Assembly (NCBI RefSeq): GCF_007713685.1
Contig: NZ_VMRJ01000003.1
Coordinates: 310,001-374,000, forward strand
DNA length: 64,000 nucleotides
Reading direction: 5' to 3'
Origin: Hymenobacter setariae
GTDB lineage: Bacteria > Bacteroidota > Bacteroidia > Cytophagales > Hymenobacteraceae
The notes below the pieces were generated by a model. It worked only from the letters and a program-made list of their open reading frames with translations. It was not told the DNA's origin and ran no database searches. Shown here piece after piece: positions 49,649-59,310 of this stretch (the stretch's first letter is position 1; every line of letters starts with the position of its first letter). Position numbers and translations under genes: made by a program.

Positions 49649-51223
49649 CTACTTAGGCCCAGCGGCCCCGCCACTTGTTAGCTGCGTGAGAGCAGCGCTA
49701 TAAGTACTGGCTTTGCCAAATGATTGATTGATTTCATCCACGGCTGCCCGGCTGCTCATGCGCTTGGGCTTGGGATTGAGGATAGTACCATCTTCGCCAA
49801 TCAACAGGTAAGTAGGCACTTCTTGCAGGCTGTAGGCCCGGGCCATGGCCGAGGTGTAGCCACCCGCTGCCCGCATGTGCACACCAGGCAATTTCTTTAC
49901 CATTACCAGCTGCTTCCAAGGCAATTCAGCATCGTCCAGCGCCACGTTTACAAATACAATGTTCTTGCCTTCAAAACGCTTGGCTAGGTCTTGGGCGTAG
50001 GCCAAGTCGCGCAAGCACAAGCCGTTGGTGGTCTTCCAGAAGTTGAGATACACGAGCTTGCCCTGGAAGCTGCTTAGGCTAGTAGTATCGCCTTTGGCTG
50101 TTACGAGGCGGAAATCTGGGGCGGGGGCCCCGATGGCTAGTGCCCGGTGGCTATTAAAATCGTTTTCCAGCGTGGGCAGGAACCGGTGCTTGGTGTCTAG
50201 GTTACGGAAATCGGCCAGCATGGCTTCCGACTGCCGGATATGCCCAAAGCGAAACGATTCCTGCAAAATGCGCCCTAGGGTAATGAGGCGCGGCACGCCC
50301 TGGAAGCGCTTGCTCGCTAGCGCATAGCAGAAAGGATAGAAATCTGGGTCGGAGCGCAAGTGCTTTTGCTGCGCAGCCGTGTGGTGAACAAAGTTTAACA
50401 GAAATTCCTGGAACTGCTCATTCTGGCCTGCGGTAGGGTCGTTGTAGAGTAGCGGGTTGCGCAAGAAGTCATAGTAAGTGGGCGTCATAGTGAGGCGCCC
50501 TTCCGTGTTCACTACCTGCTCGCGCAGGTCTTGAAAGGTTAGTTTATCGTTAGCATTGGAATAAGTTACCTCTGCCTTGGCATAGTTATAAAAATCAATG
50601 GTAAAAGACTGCTTGGCAGCGCGGTCTTCCAAGAAGTTTTGCTCGTGCTTGAGGCGGTATTCAATGAAGGAAAGGAAGGGAGCCTCGTAGAGCTGAATGT
50701 TATCGGGTAGAACCTGAAAACCGTCGTTAGACACGAACTGGTCGTCAAATTCAGCAAGGTAATTATTGGCATTTGCCATCTGCTGGCGGTGGCGCTGCTC
50801 ATCGGTCAGGTTGCCGCCATTGCGAAGCTTTGTGCCAAAGCCAGTGGGTACATCGTTGGCTTTAAACTTCACAGTGCTCGCCATATCAGCCCCTTTAAAG
50901 CGCACGTCGAGGTCAGTGCCGGGGTCTAGATACAAGTCAGCTACGTCGTCTCCATATACTAAATCTGCTTTGGTAGAAGAAGTTACAGGTACTACTAGCT
51001 TAAACTCCCCTTTCTCATCGACACGCGCATAGCTCGTGCGCTCTTTCGCATCGAAAGGGTTATCGCGAATAGATACCGCGATAGTGTCATTTACCGGATT
51101 GCTGATATGACCGATAATAATAGCCTTGCCAGCTGGGGCTTGGGCCTGGGCTGCTGAACTAGCACCACAGGCCAGGACCAACCCCGTGGCCCACGTAAGA
51201 ATAGAAGTAAATTTTAGGTTCAT
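49649..51223 (-). CDS. Thioredoxin-like (TlpA/AhpC-fold) protein lacking the CxxC active site
   Basis: 524 residues from ATG 51223 with a signal peptide (LTWATGLVLACGASSAAQAQ). The first 330 residues form a DUF4369/helical region (KAIIIGHISNPVNDTIAVSI, ADLYLDPGTDLDVRFKGAD). The C-terminal thioredoxin-like domain starts at GAPAPDFRLVTAKGDTTSLS. Its active-site region reads FWKTTNGLCLRDLAYAQD, so the usual WCxxC has become TNGLC: the first, nucleophilic Cys is replaced by Asn and Trp by Thr. The cis-Pro segment (SLQEVPTYLLIGEDGTI) remains. It is unlikely to be a normal disulfide reductase and may act as a chaperone or binding protein. Confidence 0.85.
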   Translation of the reverse strand: MNLKFTSILTWATGLVLACGASSAAQAQAPAGKAIIIGHISNPVNDTIAVSIRDNPFDAKERTSYARVDEKGEFKLVVPVTSSTKADLVYGDDVADLYLDPGTDLDVRFKGADMASTVKFKANDVPTGFGTKLRNGGNLTDEQRHRQQMANANNYLAEFDDQFVSNDGFQVLPDNIQLYEAPFLSFIEYRLKHEQNFLEDRAAKQSFTIDFYNYAKAEVTYSNANDKLTFQDLREQVVNTEGRLTMTPTYYDFLRNPLLYNDPTAGQNEQFQEFLLNFVHHTAAQQKHLRSDPDFYPFCYALASKRFQGVPRLITLGRILQESFRFGHIRQSEAMLADFRNLDTKHRFLPTLENDFNSHRALAIGAPAPDFRLVTAKGDTTSLSSFQGKLVYLNFWKTTNGLCLRDLAYAQDLAKRFEGKNIVFVNVALDDAELPWKQLVMVKKLPGVHMRAAGGYTSAMARAYSLQEVPTYLLIGEDGTILNPKPKRMSSRAAVDEINQSFGKASTYSAALTQLTSGGAAGPK

Positions 51224-51362
51224 AGCGCACTAAACAGGTCGGTACTAAAGATGTCCAACCCCCTAAAAAAATAAAGTAATTAGCAAACCGATTCCGCGGG
51301 AAAATTCAATTTCCGGTTCGAAGATAGCAGATGACGGTTACTAAACTGCAAGCGCTACGAAT

Positions 51363-51410
51363 AATACTAGACTGGCTCCCGCATTTTTTCGCGAGAGCCA
51401 GTCTAGTATT
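51363..51410 (-). terminator. Hairpin terminator at the end of radA
   Basis: A 20-nt stem, AATACTAGACTGGCTCCCGC (51363-51382) with GCGAGAGCCAGTCTAGTATT (51391-51410), has one mismatch and touches the radA stop codon. The following minus-strand sequence (ATTCGTAG) has no strong T-run, so termination efficiency is uncertain. Confidence 0.7.
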
Positions 51411-52808
51411 TTACCCAAAGAGGCTATTCAAAACTTCATCTAAGCGGCCTACGGCCTGCACGCGCATACTCGTGCGAACCTGTTCGCCGAGGTTGCGGCC
51501 ATTGAATTGTGACACATACATCTCCTTAAAACCCAATTTTTCGGCTTCTGCGAGGCGTTGGTCGAGCCGTGGTACCGCGCGCATCTCACCGCTCAGGCCT
51601 ACCTCGGCTGCGAGGCATACATCGCCAGGAATTGGTAAATCATTTAGAGAAGAAACTACCGCCGCGCACACCGCGGCATCGAGCGCGGGGTCGTCGAGGC
51701 GCAGGCCACCTGCGATGTTCAGGAACACATCGTGCTGCCCTAGGCGCAGGCCAGCGCGCTTCTCCAGCACCGCCAGTAGCATCTGCAAGCGCTTGCTATC
51801 GAAGCCTGTGCTGCTGCGCTGGGGCGTGCCGTAGGTAGCGGGCGTCACCAGTGCTTGCACCTCTACTAGTAGCGGGCGGTTGCCCTCTAGGGTGGCCCCG
51901 ATGGCCATGCCACTTAGGCTTTCGGCGCGCTGCGAGAGCAGGATTTCGGACGGGTTAGATACTTGGCGCAGGCCGGTGCCTTGCATCTCATAAATGCCTA
52001 GCTCTGAGGTAGAACCAAAGCGATTTTTAATGGTGCGCAGGATGCGATAGCTCAGGTGCCGGTCGCCCTCAAACTGTAGCACTGTATCAACCATGTGCTC
52101 CAATATCTTAGGTCCCGCAATGCTACCATCCTTGGTGATGTGGCCGATGAGCAGTACTGGCGTGCTGGTTTCCTTGGCGTATTTGAGCAGCTCGGCGGTG
52201 CACTCGCGCACCTGGCTCACCGAGCCGGCACCGCTTTCCACTAGCGTCGAGTGCATAGTCTGGATAGAGTCGATGACTACCACGTTAGGCTGCACCTGGT
52301 CTATCTGGCGGAATATATTTTGAGTGCTGGTCTCGGTAAGAATGTAGCAGCCGGGGTGTTGGCCATCGGCTAATCGCTCAGCACGCATTTTTATCTGGGC
52401 TTCGCTTTCCTCACCGCTTACGTACAATACCTTAAGCTTCTTGAGCGCCAGCGCTATTTGCAGCATCAGGGTACTTTTGCCAATGCCCGGCTCGCCCCCA
52501 ATGAGCACCAGCGAGCCTGGCACTAGGCCACCACCTAAGACGCGATTGAGCTCGCCATCAGGCGTCAAAATACGTGGTTCTTCTTCGTGCTGAATATCGG
52601 CGAGCGGTCGCGACTTGGCGGCCTTCTGCATGTTGCCGCCGGGCACTGTGCTAGCGGGCTTCCAAGAACCGGCAGCCGGTGCCGTTTCTTTTTGCACAAC
52701 TTCTTCGACATAGGTGTTCCATTCCCCGCACGAGGGGCAGCGCCCTATCCATTTTGCCGACTGCGCGCCGCAGTTCTGACAGAAAAAAATCGTTCTTGCC
52801 TTCGCCAT
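51411..52808 (-). CDS. radA: DNA repair protein RadA
   Basis: 465 residues from ATG 52808. The N-terminal zinc finger uses FFCQNCGAQSAKWIGRCPSC (C10, C13, C24, C27). The RecA-like core has Walker A IGGEPGIGKSTLMLQIAL, the RadA-specific KNRFG motif (IKNRFGSTSELGIYEM), and Walker B-like VVIDSIQTMHS. The C-terminal Lon-protease-like domain includes LDAAVCAAVVSSLNDLPIPG. RadA promotes branch migration in recombinational repair. All usual features are intact. Confidence 0.97.
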   Translation of the reverse strand: MAKARTIFFCQNCGAQSAKWIGRCPSCGEWNTYVEEVVQKETAPAAGSWKPASTVPGGNMQKAAKSRPLADIQHEEEPRILTPDGELNRVLGGGLVPGSLVLIGGEPGIGKSTLMLQIALALKKLKVLYVSGEESEAQIKMRAERLADGQHPGCYILTETSTQNIFRQIDQVQPNVVVIDSIQTMHSTLVESGAGSVSQVRECTAELLKYAKETSTPVLLIGHITKDGSIAGPKILEHMVDTVLQFEGDRHLSYRILRTIKNRFGSTSELGIYEMQGTGLRQVSNPSEILLSQRAESLSGMAIGATLEGNRPLLVEVQALVTPATYGTPQRSSTGFDSKRLQMLLAVLEKRAGLRLGQHDVFLNIAGGLRLDDPALDAAVCAAVVSSLNDLPIPGDVCLAAEVGLSGEMRAVPRLDQRLAEAEKLGFKEMYVSQFNGRNLGEQVRTSMRVQAVGRLDEVLNSLFG

Positions 52809-52870
52809 TTTGCTAAAATTATTCGCAAGAATAAGGCGAAAAACGGCGAAAAAGTTGCGCCCTAGGTAGG

Positions 52871-52948
52871 TGTACTATGGACCCTACGGACCTGCATGTA
52901 GTGGCTGCTTGCTACTCAAGCGCGCGAACCCGCAAGGCCCAAGTTACA
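52871..52948. repeat. Decayed inverted repeat, family 3, copy 3
   Basis: The left arm TGTACTATGGACCCTACGGA (from 52871) and the right arm ending GGCCCAAGTTACA each resemble the family 3 arm at 18974 (TGTACCGTGGACCCTGCGGG), but they differ from each other, mostly by transitions. It appears to be an old, decaying copy between radA and the dehydrogenase gene. Confidence 0.7.
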
Positions 52949-52965
52949 TCTAGTGGGTGTTGGCC

Positions 52966-54174
52966 TTAGCTCTTCTTTTTTCCACCGCCGGTGTAGGCTA
53001 CCCGATAAATCACGCCGTTGTCGTCATCGCCCATCAGCAGCGAGCCATCGGGAGCTTGGACTAAGCCGCATGGCCGGCCAAACTCCGACTTATCATTATC
53101 GACCAAGAAGCCCGTGATGAAGTCTTCAAAACGTTCGGGTTGGCCCTGCGCGTTGAAGTGCACCCGTACTAGCTTGTAGCCCGAGGGCTGTGCGCGATTC
53201 CAAGAGCCGTGCATGGTTACGAAGGCGTCATTTTGATACTCCTTCGGGAACTGCGCGGCCCGGTTGAATACCAGCCCTAGGGGAGCCGAGTGTGCTTTAT
53301 ATAACAGCAGTGGACGCTGGTTCTTGGCATCGAAGGCCTCGTAGCTTTCGCCGCTTTTGGGCTTGTTGGCGGGGTAGTGCTTGCCATCGGCGATGATGGA
53401 TGGCCAGCCGTAGCCGGCGCCGGGCTTTATTTGGTTCAGCTCTTCCTGCTGGTCTTCGTCGCCGAGCCAATCGATGCCGTGGTCCATGCCAAAGAGTTCT
53501 TTGGTGGCGGGGTGCCAGTCGAAGCCGATGGTATTGCGCAGGCCGCGGGCCATCACCTGGCGGCCCGAGCCGTCGGTGTTGAGCTGCAAAATCGTCGCGT
53601 TTTCGGGGTTGTCTTCGTCGCAGGCATTGCAGGTGCTGCCCACCGAGAGGTAGAGCTTGCCATCGGGCCCGAAGCGCAGCACCCGGTTGGCGTGCTGGCC
53701 GGCGTCGGGCAGGTCGTGGTACAGCTCTTTAAGCTCGCCTAGGTTGCCATCGGGCAGCACGTCGGCCACATATACCTCCCGGATAGCGCTGATGTAAAGC
53801 TTATTGCCTTGCAATGCCACGCCGTGCAGGTGCGGCTTTTGGGCTACCTGGCGCATCACCTCGGCCTTGCCGTCGTGGTTGGCATCGCGCACTAGCGTGA
53901 TAGTCCCCTTCACGCGGTTACTTACATAGAGGTCACCGTTGGGCATCACGGCCAGCATGCGGGGCATGTCGAGGCCCTCGGCAAACTTGGTGACGGTGAA
54001 GCCGGTGGGCACTTTAAGGGCAGCCACGCGGGCATCGGTGGCGGGTAGCTTATTGGGCAGGTAGATATTGCCCGTCATGTGGAAGGGCGTGGCGGGTGGC
54101 GGCACATTTTGGGCTGCGGCCGTGAAGGCCGTGAGGAGTGCGGCGGCCGATAGCAGGCGGGGTAGGGGAAGCAT
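52966..54174 (-). CDS. Secreted PQQ-type sugar/sorbosone dehydrogenase-like beta-propeller
   Basis: 402 residues from ATG 54174 with a signal peptide (LPRLLSAAALLTAFTAAAQN). The six-bladed propeller family is visible in MLAVMPNGDLYVSNRVKGTI, VLRFGPDGKLYLSVGSTCNA, WHPATKELFGMDHGIDWLGD, INQIKPGAGYGWP-like LNQIKPGAGYGWPSIIADG, and SLLMGDDDNGVIYRVAYTGG at the end. The CNACDEDNPEN insert with two cysteines is typical of the sorbosone dehydrogenase group. Whether PQQ or another cofactor is bound cannot be judged. A basic tail (GGGKKKS) ends the protein. Confidence 0.85.
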   Translation of the reverse strand: MLPLPRLLSAAALLTAFTAAAQNVPPPATPFHMTGNIYLPNKLPATDARVAALKVPTGFTVTKFAEGLDMPRMLAVMPNGDLYVSNRVKGTITLVRDANHDGKAEVMRQVAQKPHLHGVALQGNKLYISAIREVYVADVLPDGNLGELKELYHDLPDAGQHANRVLRFGPDGKLYLSVGSTCNACDEDNPENATILQLNTDGSGRQVMARGLRNTIGFDWHPATKELFGMDHGIDWLGDEDQQEELNQIKPGAGYGWPSIIADGKHYPANKPKSGESYEAFDAKNQRPLLLYKAHSAPLGLVFNRAAQFPKEYQNDAFVTMHGSWNRAQPSGYKLVRVHFNAQGQPERFEDFITGFLVDNDKSEFGRPCGLVQAPDGSLLMGDDDNGVIYRVAYTGGGKKKS

Positions 54175-54235
54175 AGCAGCTGATTGATTAACTGAGCCAT
54201 TCAACTGCTATTAAACCAGTAGGGTTGCGCCCCGG

Positions 54236-54934
54236 CTAGGGAGTGCCAGCGGAGGGGAGTTGGTTGTAAGTATTCAGCAGCGCTGGCACATCTTCGTAGC
54301 GGTAGCCCTCGGCCCCCGCTTGGATGGCTGCTACCAAGTCGGGCGCATCGGCTAGGTAGTCAGCCAAAAAAGGAGCGAACTGCTTGCCGTAGGGTATTTG
54401 CGTCATCGTTTTCTCACTGGAGCGGCGCAAGTACCAAGTGTGGTTGTACTTATTACTAAAAGTGCCTGTCCAAAACAGCGAGGTTATGCCAGGAGCCGGT
54501 AAGGGAATGGGAACGCCTTTCTTGGGCGTTGCCACGTCGAATACTTCGACCCTAGGGCCGGCTGCCAGGCGTAGAGCCAGGCCGTGGGCAGCAGTATTGG
54601 CTGTGCGAACGGGCTCGTAATAATGGCCATCAAAGCGAGCCCACTGCAACTGCTCGCTGGTAATAAACACTGGCTTGGGGAGAGGCATAGTCAGCGGATT
54701 ACGCCAAGTAAACTCAATACCCGTGCCGCGCTCGCTCACGCTGGTAATAAACACGTACAGCTGCTTGCCGCCCACGGTGCCTAGGCGGCTGACCGGCCGG
54801 TAATAAGCCGCGTTGGCCGGCTGTAAGGTATCCGTAGCTAGGTTGCGAGGCTCGGCGGTTTGAGCCACTGCTTGGCTAGTGCTGCTGAATAATCCGCCGC
54901 TAGTGAATAGTGCTACTACTAAAAGGAAACGCAT
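54236..54934 (-). CDS. Secreted protein of unknown function
   Basis: 232 residues from ATG 54934 with a signal peptide (FLLVVALFTSGGLFSSTSQA). The mature part contains GKQLYVFITSVSERGTGIEF and RVEVFDVATPKKGVPIPLPA and looks beta-rich at first, then helical (QFAPFLADYLADAPDLVAAI). I recognise no domain. It lies between the GAF-sigma-54 activator and the dehydrogenase gene, all on the minus strand. Confidence 0.7.
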   Translation of the reverse strand: MRFLLVVALFTSGGLFSSTSQAVAQTAEPRNLATDTLQPANAAYYRPVSRLGTVGGKQLYVFITSVSERGTGIEFTWRNPLTMPLPKPVFITSEQLQWARFDGHYYEPVRTANTAAHGLALRLAAGPRVEVFDVATPKKGVPIPLPAPGITSLFWTGTFSNKYNHTWYLRRSSEKTMTQIPYGKQFAPFLADYLADAPDLVAAIQAGAEGYRYEDVPALLNTYNQLPSAGTP

Positions 54935-54985
54935 CGAAAGCTGCTGTATAAAGACTAAAAACGCGTCTAAAATACAGATGCTTAC

Positions 54986-57151
54986 CTACCCGGCTACTAC
55001 CGTGCGCCGGATGCCGAGTTTTTTCATTCTAGCTTCCAAAGTTTTCGGATTTATATCTAATAACACCGCCGCTCCTTGCTGGCCACTCACGCGTCCGTCG
55101 GTGCGGCGCAGGGCTGCTAGAATGTGGTCGCGCTCTTGCTCGCGCAGCGTTTTGATGGGCGCATCGCTGGCTGCTTCGGCGGGGGCAGGTGGGGCAGGGG
55201 CTTCGGGGCCAGCCTGGCTGGGTGGTAGCGTTAGTAGCCTTCCCGCTGCCGCAAAGCCGCCAAACTCCAGCCACGCGCCCTGGCTTACAATGATGGCCTG
55301 CTCCAGCACGTGCTCCAACTCCCGAATATTGCCGGGCCACGGGTAGGCCAGCAGGGCGGCCATGTCAGCGGGCCGAATGGGCCGGGCTGGTCGAGCAAAG
55401 CGCTTGCTAAGGCTACCTAGGTAGTGCTGCACCAGCGGCGCAATGTCTTGCGGGCGCTCGCGCAAGGGCAGCAAGTGAATCGGAAACACGTTGAGCCGGT
55501 AGTAGAGGTCGGCTCGGAAGCGGCCAGCACGCACCTCGTCTTCGAGCACGCGGTTGGTAGCTGCCAGCACGCGGGCATCGGTGTGCAGCACGCGGTTGCC
55601 ACCTAGGCGCTCAAATTCTTTCTCTTGCAGCACGCGCAGGAGCTTGGCTTGCAGGTCGAGGGGTAATTCGCCCACCTCATCGAGGAAGATGGTGCCCCCA
55701 TCGGCCAACTCAAACTTGCCAATGCGCCGCTCTACGGCGCCGGTAAAAGCTCCTTTCTCATGCCCAAACAATTCGCTCTCAATAAGCTGAGCCGGTAGGG
55801 CCGCGCAGTTGATTTTGACGAGCGCCCGGCCTGCACGTGGTGAGGCTTGGTGCAAAGCGCGGGCTACCACTTCTTTGCCGGTGCCGGTTTCGCCGGTTAT
55901 CAGCACGGTGGCATCGGTGCCCGCTACCTGGGCAATGCGCTGGCGCACCTGCTGCAGAGCCGGGCTGACGCCAATGAGGCCGTCGGCGGCCGGCCGGTCC
56001 GTATTGATTTCGTCTATCAAATAGGTACGCTCTTGCTCGACTTGGGCTTTGAGCTTCTCAATCTGCTCGAAGGCGAACAGGTTTTCGAGGGCTAGGGCTA
56101 CCTGCGGCACCAACGCCTGCACCGTAGTCAGGCTGTCGGGCGTGAAGCCATTAGGTTTAGGAGAAGCTAGCAGTAGCACCGCTGCGCTGTCGGCTCGCTG
56201 CCAGATGGGCACAATGAGCATGGCACGCACGTGGTGCTCGTCGTAGGCGTAGCGCATGGCGGGGTAGCGCACCGCCAACTGCCGAAAGTCGTCGCCAGCG
56301 TACAGGCCCGGACCTTGCAGCAAGCCGCCTACCTGCCGGTACATGGCGTCAACATCCTCTTGGTGTTGGCCCTGGTGGCGGTTGGGGTCGAGGGCCACTA
56401 GCTTACTTTCGGGCTCATCGTCGGGCCGCGTGAACTCGGCAAAGCCCTCAAAAGCCTCGCGTTGACCAGCCCGCTGCACCCGAATGCCAAAGTAGTCGAA
56501 GGGCACCACGCGCCCCAGTTCGTCGGCAATGGCCCGGAACAGAGGCTCGCGCTGCTTGATGCTGAGCAGCGCATTGGTAATATTGAGCTGTAGGGTGCGC
56601 TGCTGCTCGCGCATAGCTACTTCCTCAAAATCAAGCGAGTTGCGCACGGCCACAGCTACCAATGAAGTGATTTTTTCGAGCAGTTGCTCGTCGGCCGCTG
56701 AGTAAGCGGGTGGCCGGATGGTAGCCAGAATGAGGTACCCCGTGAGGTAGCCATTTAGCCTCATCGGCACCATTGTCATATAGCGCAGACCTAGGCGCAT
56801 CATTCGCTGAAAAGGCTCAAAGTCAGCGTACTGGCGCACGTACTCGCGCAGTTCAATGTGCTGGATGCGTGGATTCTCGAGCAGTAGCTCGACCGGTGAG
56901 CCCGCAATAGGCGTGAAAACAGATATGTTGGCCGGTGTTGGCTCAGGCGGATTGATGGTAGTATAGTTCTTGAAAAACAGCCGCTTATTGAGCAGCTGCT
57001 CATCAAAAATGCTGACACCCATCATGTCAAAGGGGAAAATTAGGCGCAGCTTGCGCGCAATGATTTGGAATAGCTCTTCCTTATCACGAATCGTAGCGAT
57101 GGCCTCATTGAGGTGCAACAGCAAAACATCGTCGGTAGCTGGGGTAGGCAT
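54986..57151 (-). CDS. Sigma-54-dependent transcriptional activator with GAF sensor domains
   Basis: 721 residues from ATG 57151; a GTG at 57301 gives 50 more residues and is less likely. Two GAF-like sensor domains occupy about residues 15-380 ([39 protein letters not shown]). A short coiled coil precedes the AAA+ domain ([20 protein letters not shown] near 415; GAFTGA sigma-54 contact loop near 468; [13 protein letters not shown]). A Fis-type HTH ends the protein ([20 protein letters not shown] and [15 protein letters not shown]). This layout is that of FhlA. It is divergent from the TolC/HlyD/MFS operon, the most likely target. Confidence 0.93.
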   Translation of the reverse strand: MPTPATDDVLLLHLNEAIATIRDKEELFQIIARKLRLIFPFDMMGVSIFDEQLLNKRLFFKNYTTINPPEPTPANISVFTPIAGSPVELLLENPRIQHIELREYVRQYADFEPFQRMMRLGLRYMTMVPMRLNGYLTGYLILATIRPPAYSAADEQLLEKITSLVAVAVRNSLDFEEVAMREQQRTLQLNITNALLSIKQREPLFRAIADELGRVVPFDYFGIRVQRAGQREAFEGFAEFTRPDDEPESKLVALDPNRHQGQHQEDVDAMYRQVGGLLQGPGLYAGDDFRQLAVRYPAMRYAYDEHHVRAMLIVPIWQRADSAAVLLLASPKPNGFTPDSLTTVQALVPQVALALENLFAFEQIEKLKAQVEQERTYLIDEINTDRPAADGLIGVSPALQQVRQRIAQVAGTDATVLITGETGTGKEVVARALHQASPRAGRALVKINCAALPAQLIESELFGHEKGAFTGAVERRIGKFELADGGTIFLDEVGELPLDLQAKLLRVLQEKEFERLGGNRVLHTDARVLAATNRVLEDEVRAGRFRADLYYRLNVFPIHLLPLRERPQDIAPLVQHYLGSLSKRFARPARPIRPADMAALLAYPWPGNIRELEHVLEQAIIVSQGAWLEFGGFAAAGRLLTLPPSQAGPEAPAPPAPAEAASDAPIKTLREQERDHILAALRRTDGRVSGQQGAAVLLDINPKTLEARMKKLGIRRTVVAG

Positions 57152-57294
57152 GCCTATACAAGAAGGGATAATTCCTGCTATTTGAGGAAACCCTATTTTT
57201 GAGATAATGTTTTCAGCCTTCCTGGGTAAGCTGATAATAGTTTTATTGTGTGGTGTATCAGTGAGTTGTGAATAGTTAACTCGGCTATAACCAA

Positions 57295-57334
57295 TTGGCA
57301 CAACATTCGGTAAGCAGTTGGCACACTACTACGC
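57295..57334 (+). promoter_or_regulatory. Tandem TTGGCAC boxes, possible sigma-54 promoter of the efflux operon
   Basis: TTGGCAC occurs at 57295 and at 57318, between the divergent sigma-54 activator and the tolC-like gene. It matches the -24 element of sigma-54 promoters. The -12 element is poor at both sites: the first reads GG instead of GC, and the second has GC one base too far. The assignment rests largely on context. Confidence 0.35.
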
Positions 57335-57344
57335 CATTGGGCTT

Positions 57345-58730
57345 ATGTTTTCAAGATATAAATTGGTCGGTTTCGCGGGGCTGTCATTGGCCGGTGCGCT
57401 GCTGACTCAGCCTGTGCTGGCTCAGAGCCAGCCGAGCGTTCCGGCATCCAACCAAGCTATCGGGTTGGCTAGCGACTCGCTCACCCTAGGTTCCACCGTG
57501 CAAGCTGTACTGGACGCTAACCCTGGTGTCACCAACCTCACCGAGTTGGCAAATGCAGCTTCTAGCCGTCTCTCGCAAACCCAGGCCGGCTTCTTGCCGC
57601 AGGTAACGGGTACTGCTACTTACACCCGCATTGACCCAGTATCGCAGTTTGCGATTGCGCCTGGCGCCGAAACACTCGCCTTTGCACCCAATAATAACTT
57701 CGATGCGCACGTGACGGCGCAGTACGAGCTATATGACTTTGGTAAGCGTGCGGCTAATACCAACCTGTCGCGCTCGCAGGTGCAAACCGCACAGGACAAT
57801 GTGTTGGTAGCCCGCCGTGACCTGGCTTTCAGCGCTGCTCAAACGTACTTCAACATCTTGTTCGCTCGCGAAAGCATTCGGGTGCAAGACCAGCAGATTG
57901 CCTCGCTGGTGGCTCACCGCGACGAAATGCAGAAGCGCGTGGACGCTGGTGTGAGCACCAAGTTTGACGTGACGACCACCGATGTGCGCATCACGCAGGC
58001 TCAAAATCAGAAGCTTGACCAGCAAAACCAACTGCTCAACCAGCAGGTGCAATTGGCCCGCCTGCTGCACAAGCCACAGCAAGCCGACATTCCGGTGAAA
58101 GGCCGCCTGAGCTACGACCCGCAGCCCGTGAACCTAGCTGCCGAGCTGGCCAAAGCCGCTGAAAACCGCCCTGAAGCCAAGCTGGCCAAGGATGCCGAAA
58201 CCACGGCCAACTTGCAAGCCAAGCTCGTTGATCGCAGCAACCTGCCCGTGCTAGGGGTAGGCGTGCAGGCCGGCGGCAAAAACGGCTACCTGATTCCTGG
58301 CGTGGCGCCGGCCGACGCCCTCCAGCGTATCCGGTTCAACACGGTAGGGGTGGCTCAGTTGAGCGTACCTATCTACGATGGGGGCCTCAACCGCAAGAAG
58401 AAAACGGAAGCCGCCGCTAACTACCGCGCTGCTCAGTCTAAAACGGAGGATACACAAGAGCAAATTCGAGCCGATGTGCGCCAAGCCGTCAATAACATGA
58501 CGTTCAGCCAATCGCGCTACGACAACGCCATCCAGCAAGTAAATCAAGCCACCGACGCGCTCAACCGCGCCCAGGGCCGCTACCGCTACGGCGTAGGCCA
58601 AAACCTTGACGTGCTCGACGCCGAGACCCAGTTGGCCCAGGCCCGCTTGGCTCGTGCCCAAGCCATGTACAACTACACCCTAGGGCAATACCAGCTGCGC
58701 CGGGCCACTGGCGAGCAGATTTGGAAGTAG
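57345..58730 (+). CDS. TolC-family outer-membrane efflux protein
   Basis: 461 residues from ATG 57345; an in-frame TTG at 57318 lies in the promoter region. The signal peptide is FAGLSLAGALLTQPVLAQS. The two repeated helical-hairpin halves typical of TolC/OEP proteins are visible (LGSTVQAVLDANPGVTNLTE, QTYFNILFARESIRVQDQQI, VNNMTFSQSRYDNAIQQVNQ, ARAQAMYNYTLGQYQLRRAT). It forms the outer-membrane channel of a tripartite pump. The HlyD and MFS genes downstream complete the pump. Confidence 0.93.
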   Translation: MFSRYKLVGFAGLSLAGALLTQPVLAQSQPSVPASNQAIGLASDSLTLGSTVQAVLDANPGVTNLTELANAASSRLSQTQAGFLPQVTGTATYTRIDPVSQFAIAPGAETLAFAPNNNFDAHVTAQYELYDFGKRAANTNLSRSQVQTAQDNVLVARRDLAFSAAQTYFNILFARESIRVQDQQIASLVAHRDEMQKRVDAGVSTKFDVTTTDVRITQAQNQKLDQQNQLLNQQVQLARLLHKPQQADIPVKGRLSYDPQPVNLAAELAKAAENRPEAKLAKDAETTANLQAKLVDRSNLPVLGVGVQAGGKNGYLIPGVAPADALQRIRFNTVGVAQLSVPIYDGGLNRKKKTEAAANYRAAQSKTEDTQEQIRADVRQAVNNMTFSQSRYDNAIQQVNQATDALNRAQGRYRYGVGQNLDVLDAETQLAQARLARAQAMYNYTLGQYQLRRATGEQIWK

Positions 58731-58737
58731 CTCAAGT

Positions 58738-58827
58738 AGTAATTGACGGTTAGTAATCAGTGAGTAACAGGTATTATAAGCTTTGTTTCACTGTGCATTA
58801 ATCACTAATCACTAACTGTTAATCACT
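58738..58827. repeat. Word-like imperfect inverted repeat (TTAGTGATTAA type), copy 2
   Basis: Arms 58738-58767 (AGTAATTGACGGTTAGTAAT...) and 58798-58827 pair at 24 of 30 positions, and most mismatches are transitions. It lies between the tolC-like and universal stress protein genes. Its end is 4 nt from the next ATG, so the RNA stem could affect translation. Confidence 0.7.
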
Positions 58828-58831
58828 GAAA

Positions 58832-59221
58832 ATGACTCTCACCACCATCCTCTGTCCACTCGACTTCTCGGCAGCCTCCACGGCGCTGGTGGCCTATGCC
58901 GCCGCCCTGGCCGTGGGCACTGGGGCCGAGCTACGGCTGCTCTACGTGCAGGAGGCAGCCACCCCGGCCGCGGTCGGGGTAGAGGCGGAGCTGAGTGCCC
59001 ACCGGGCCGCCGCCCAGGCCGCTGGAGCCAACCGCGTCAGCGTTAATACACTGCGTGGTGAGGCTGCCCCCCAGATAGTGGCCGAAGCCCGCCGCCAGCA
59101 GGCCGACCTCATCGTGATTGGTGCGCATGGCCAAACGGGCCTTAGCCGCTTCCTGATGGGCAACACCGCCGAAGTAGTGGTGCGCACTGCCCCTTGCCCC
59201 ACCATGCTCGTAAGAGAATAG
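58832..59221 (+). CDS. Universal stress protein UspA family
   Basis: 129 residues from ATG 58832. The first strand is TTILCPLDFSAASTALVAYA. The ATP-binding motif IGAHGQTGLSRFLMGNTAEV follows the G-2x-G-9x-G pattern, with Asn at the last position where Ser or Thr is common. A single USP domain is present. It is inserted between the tolC-like and hlyD-like genes of the pump operon, with an inverted repeat before it, and is likely co-transcribed. Confidence 0.92.
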   Translation: MTLTTILCPLDFSAASTALVAYAAALAVGTGAELRLLYVQEAATPAAVGVEAELSAHRAAAQAAGANRVSVNTLRGEAAPQIVAEARRQQADLIVIGAHGQTGLSRFLMGNTAEVVVRTAPCPTMLVRE

Positions 59222-59310
59222 TTTTTTAAGAATACGTGTTGACTGCTTTTCCTAGGTCTTGATTAGCAGTTTCTTTTTGCAAAAACCAACCAGCAATACT
59301 CCGTTTACCA

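Noticed and set aside
49522..49674. N-terminal extension of the radical SAM protein
   Set aside because: It runs through a terminator hairpin and into the end of the upstream gene. ATG 49521 is the better start.
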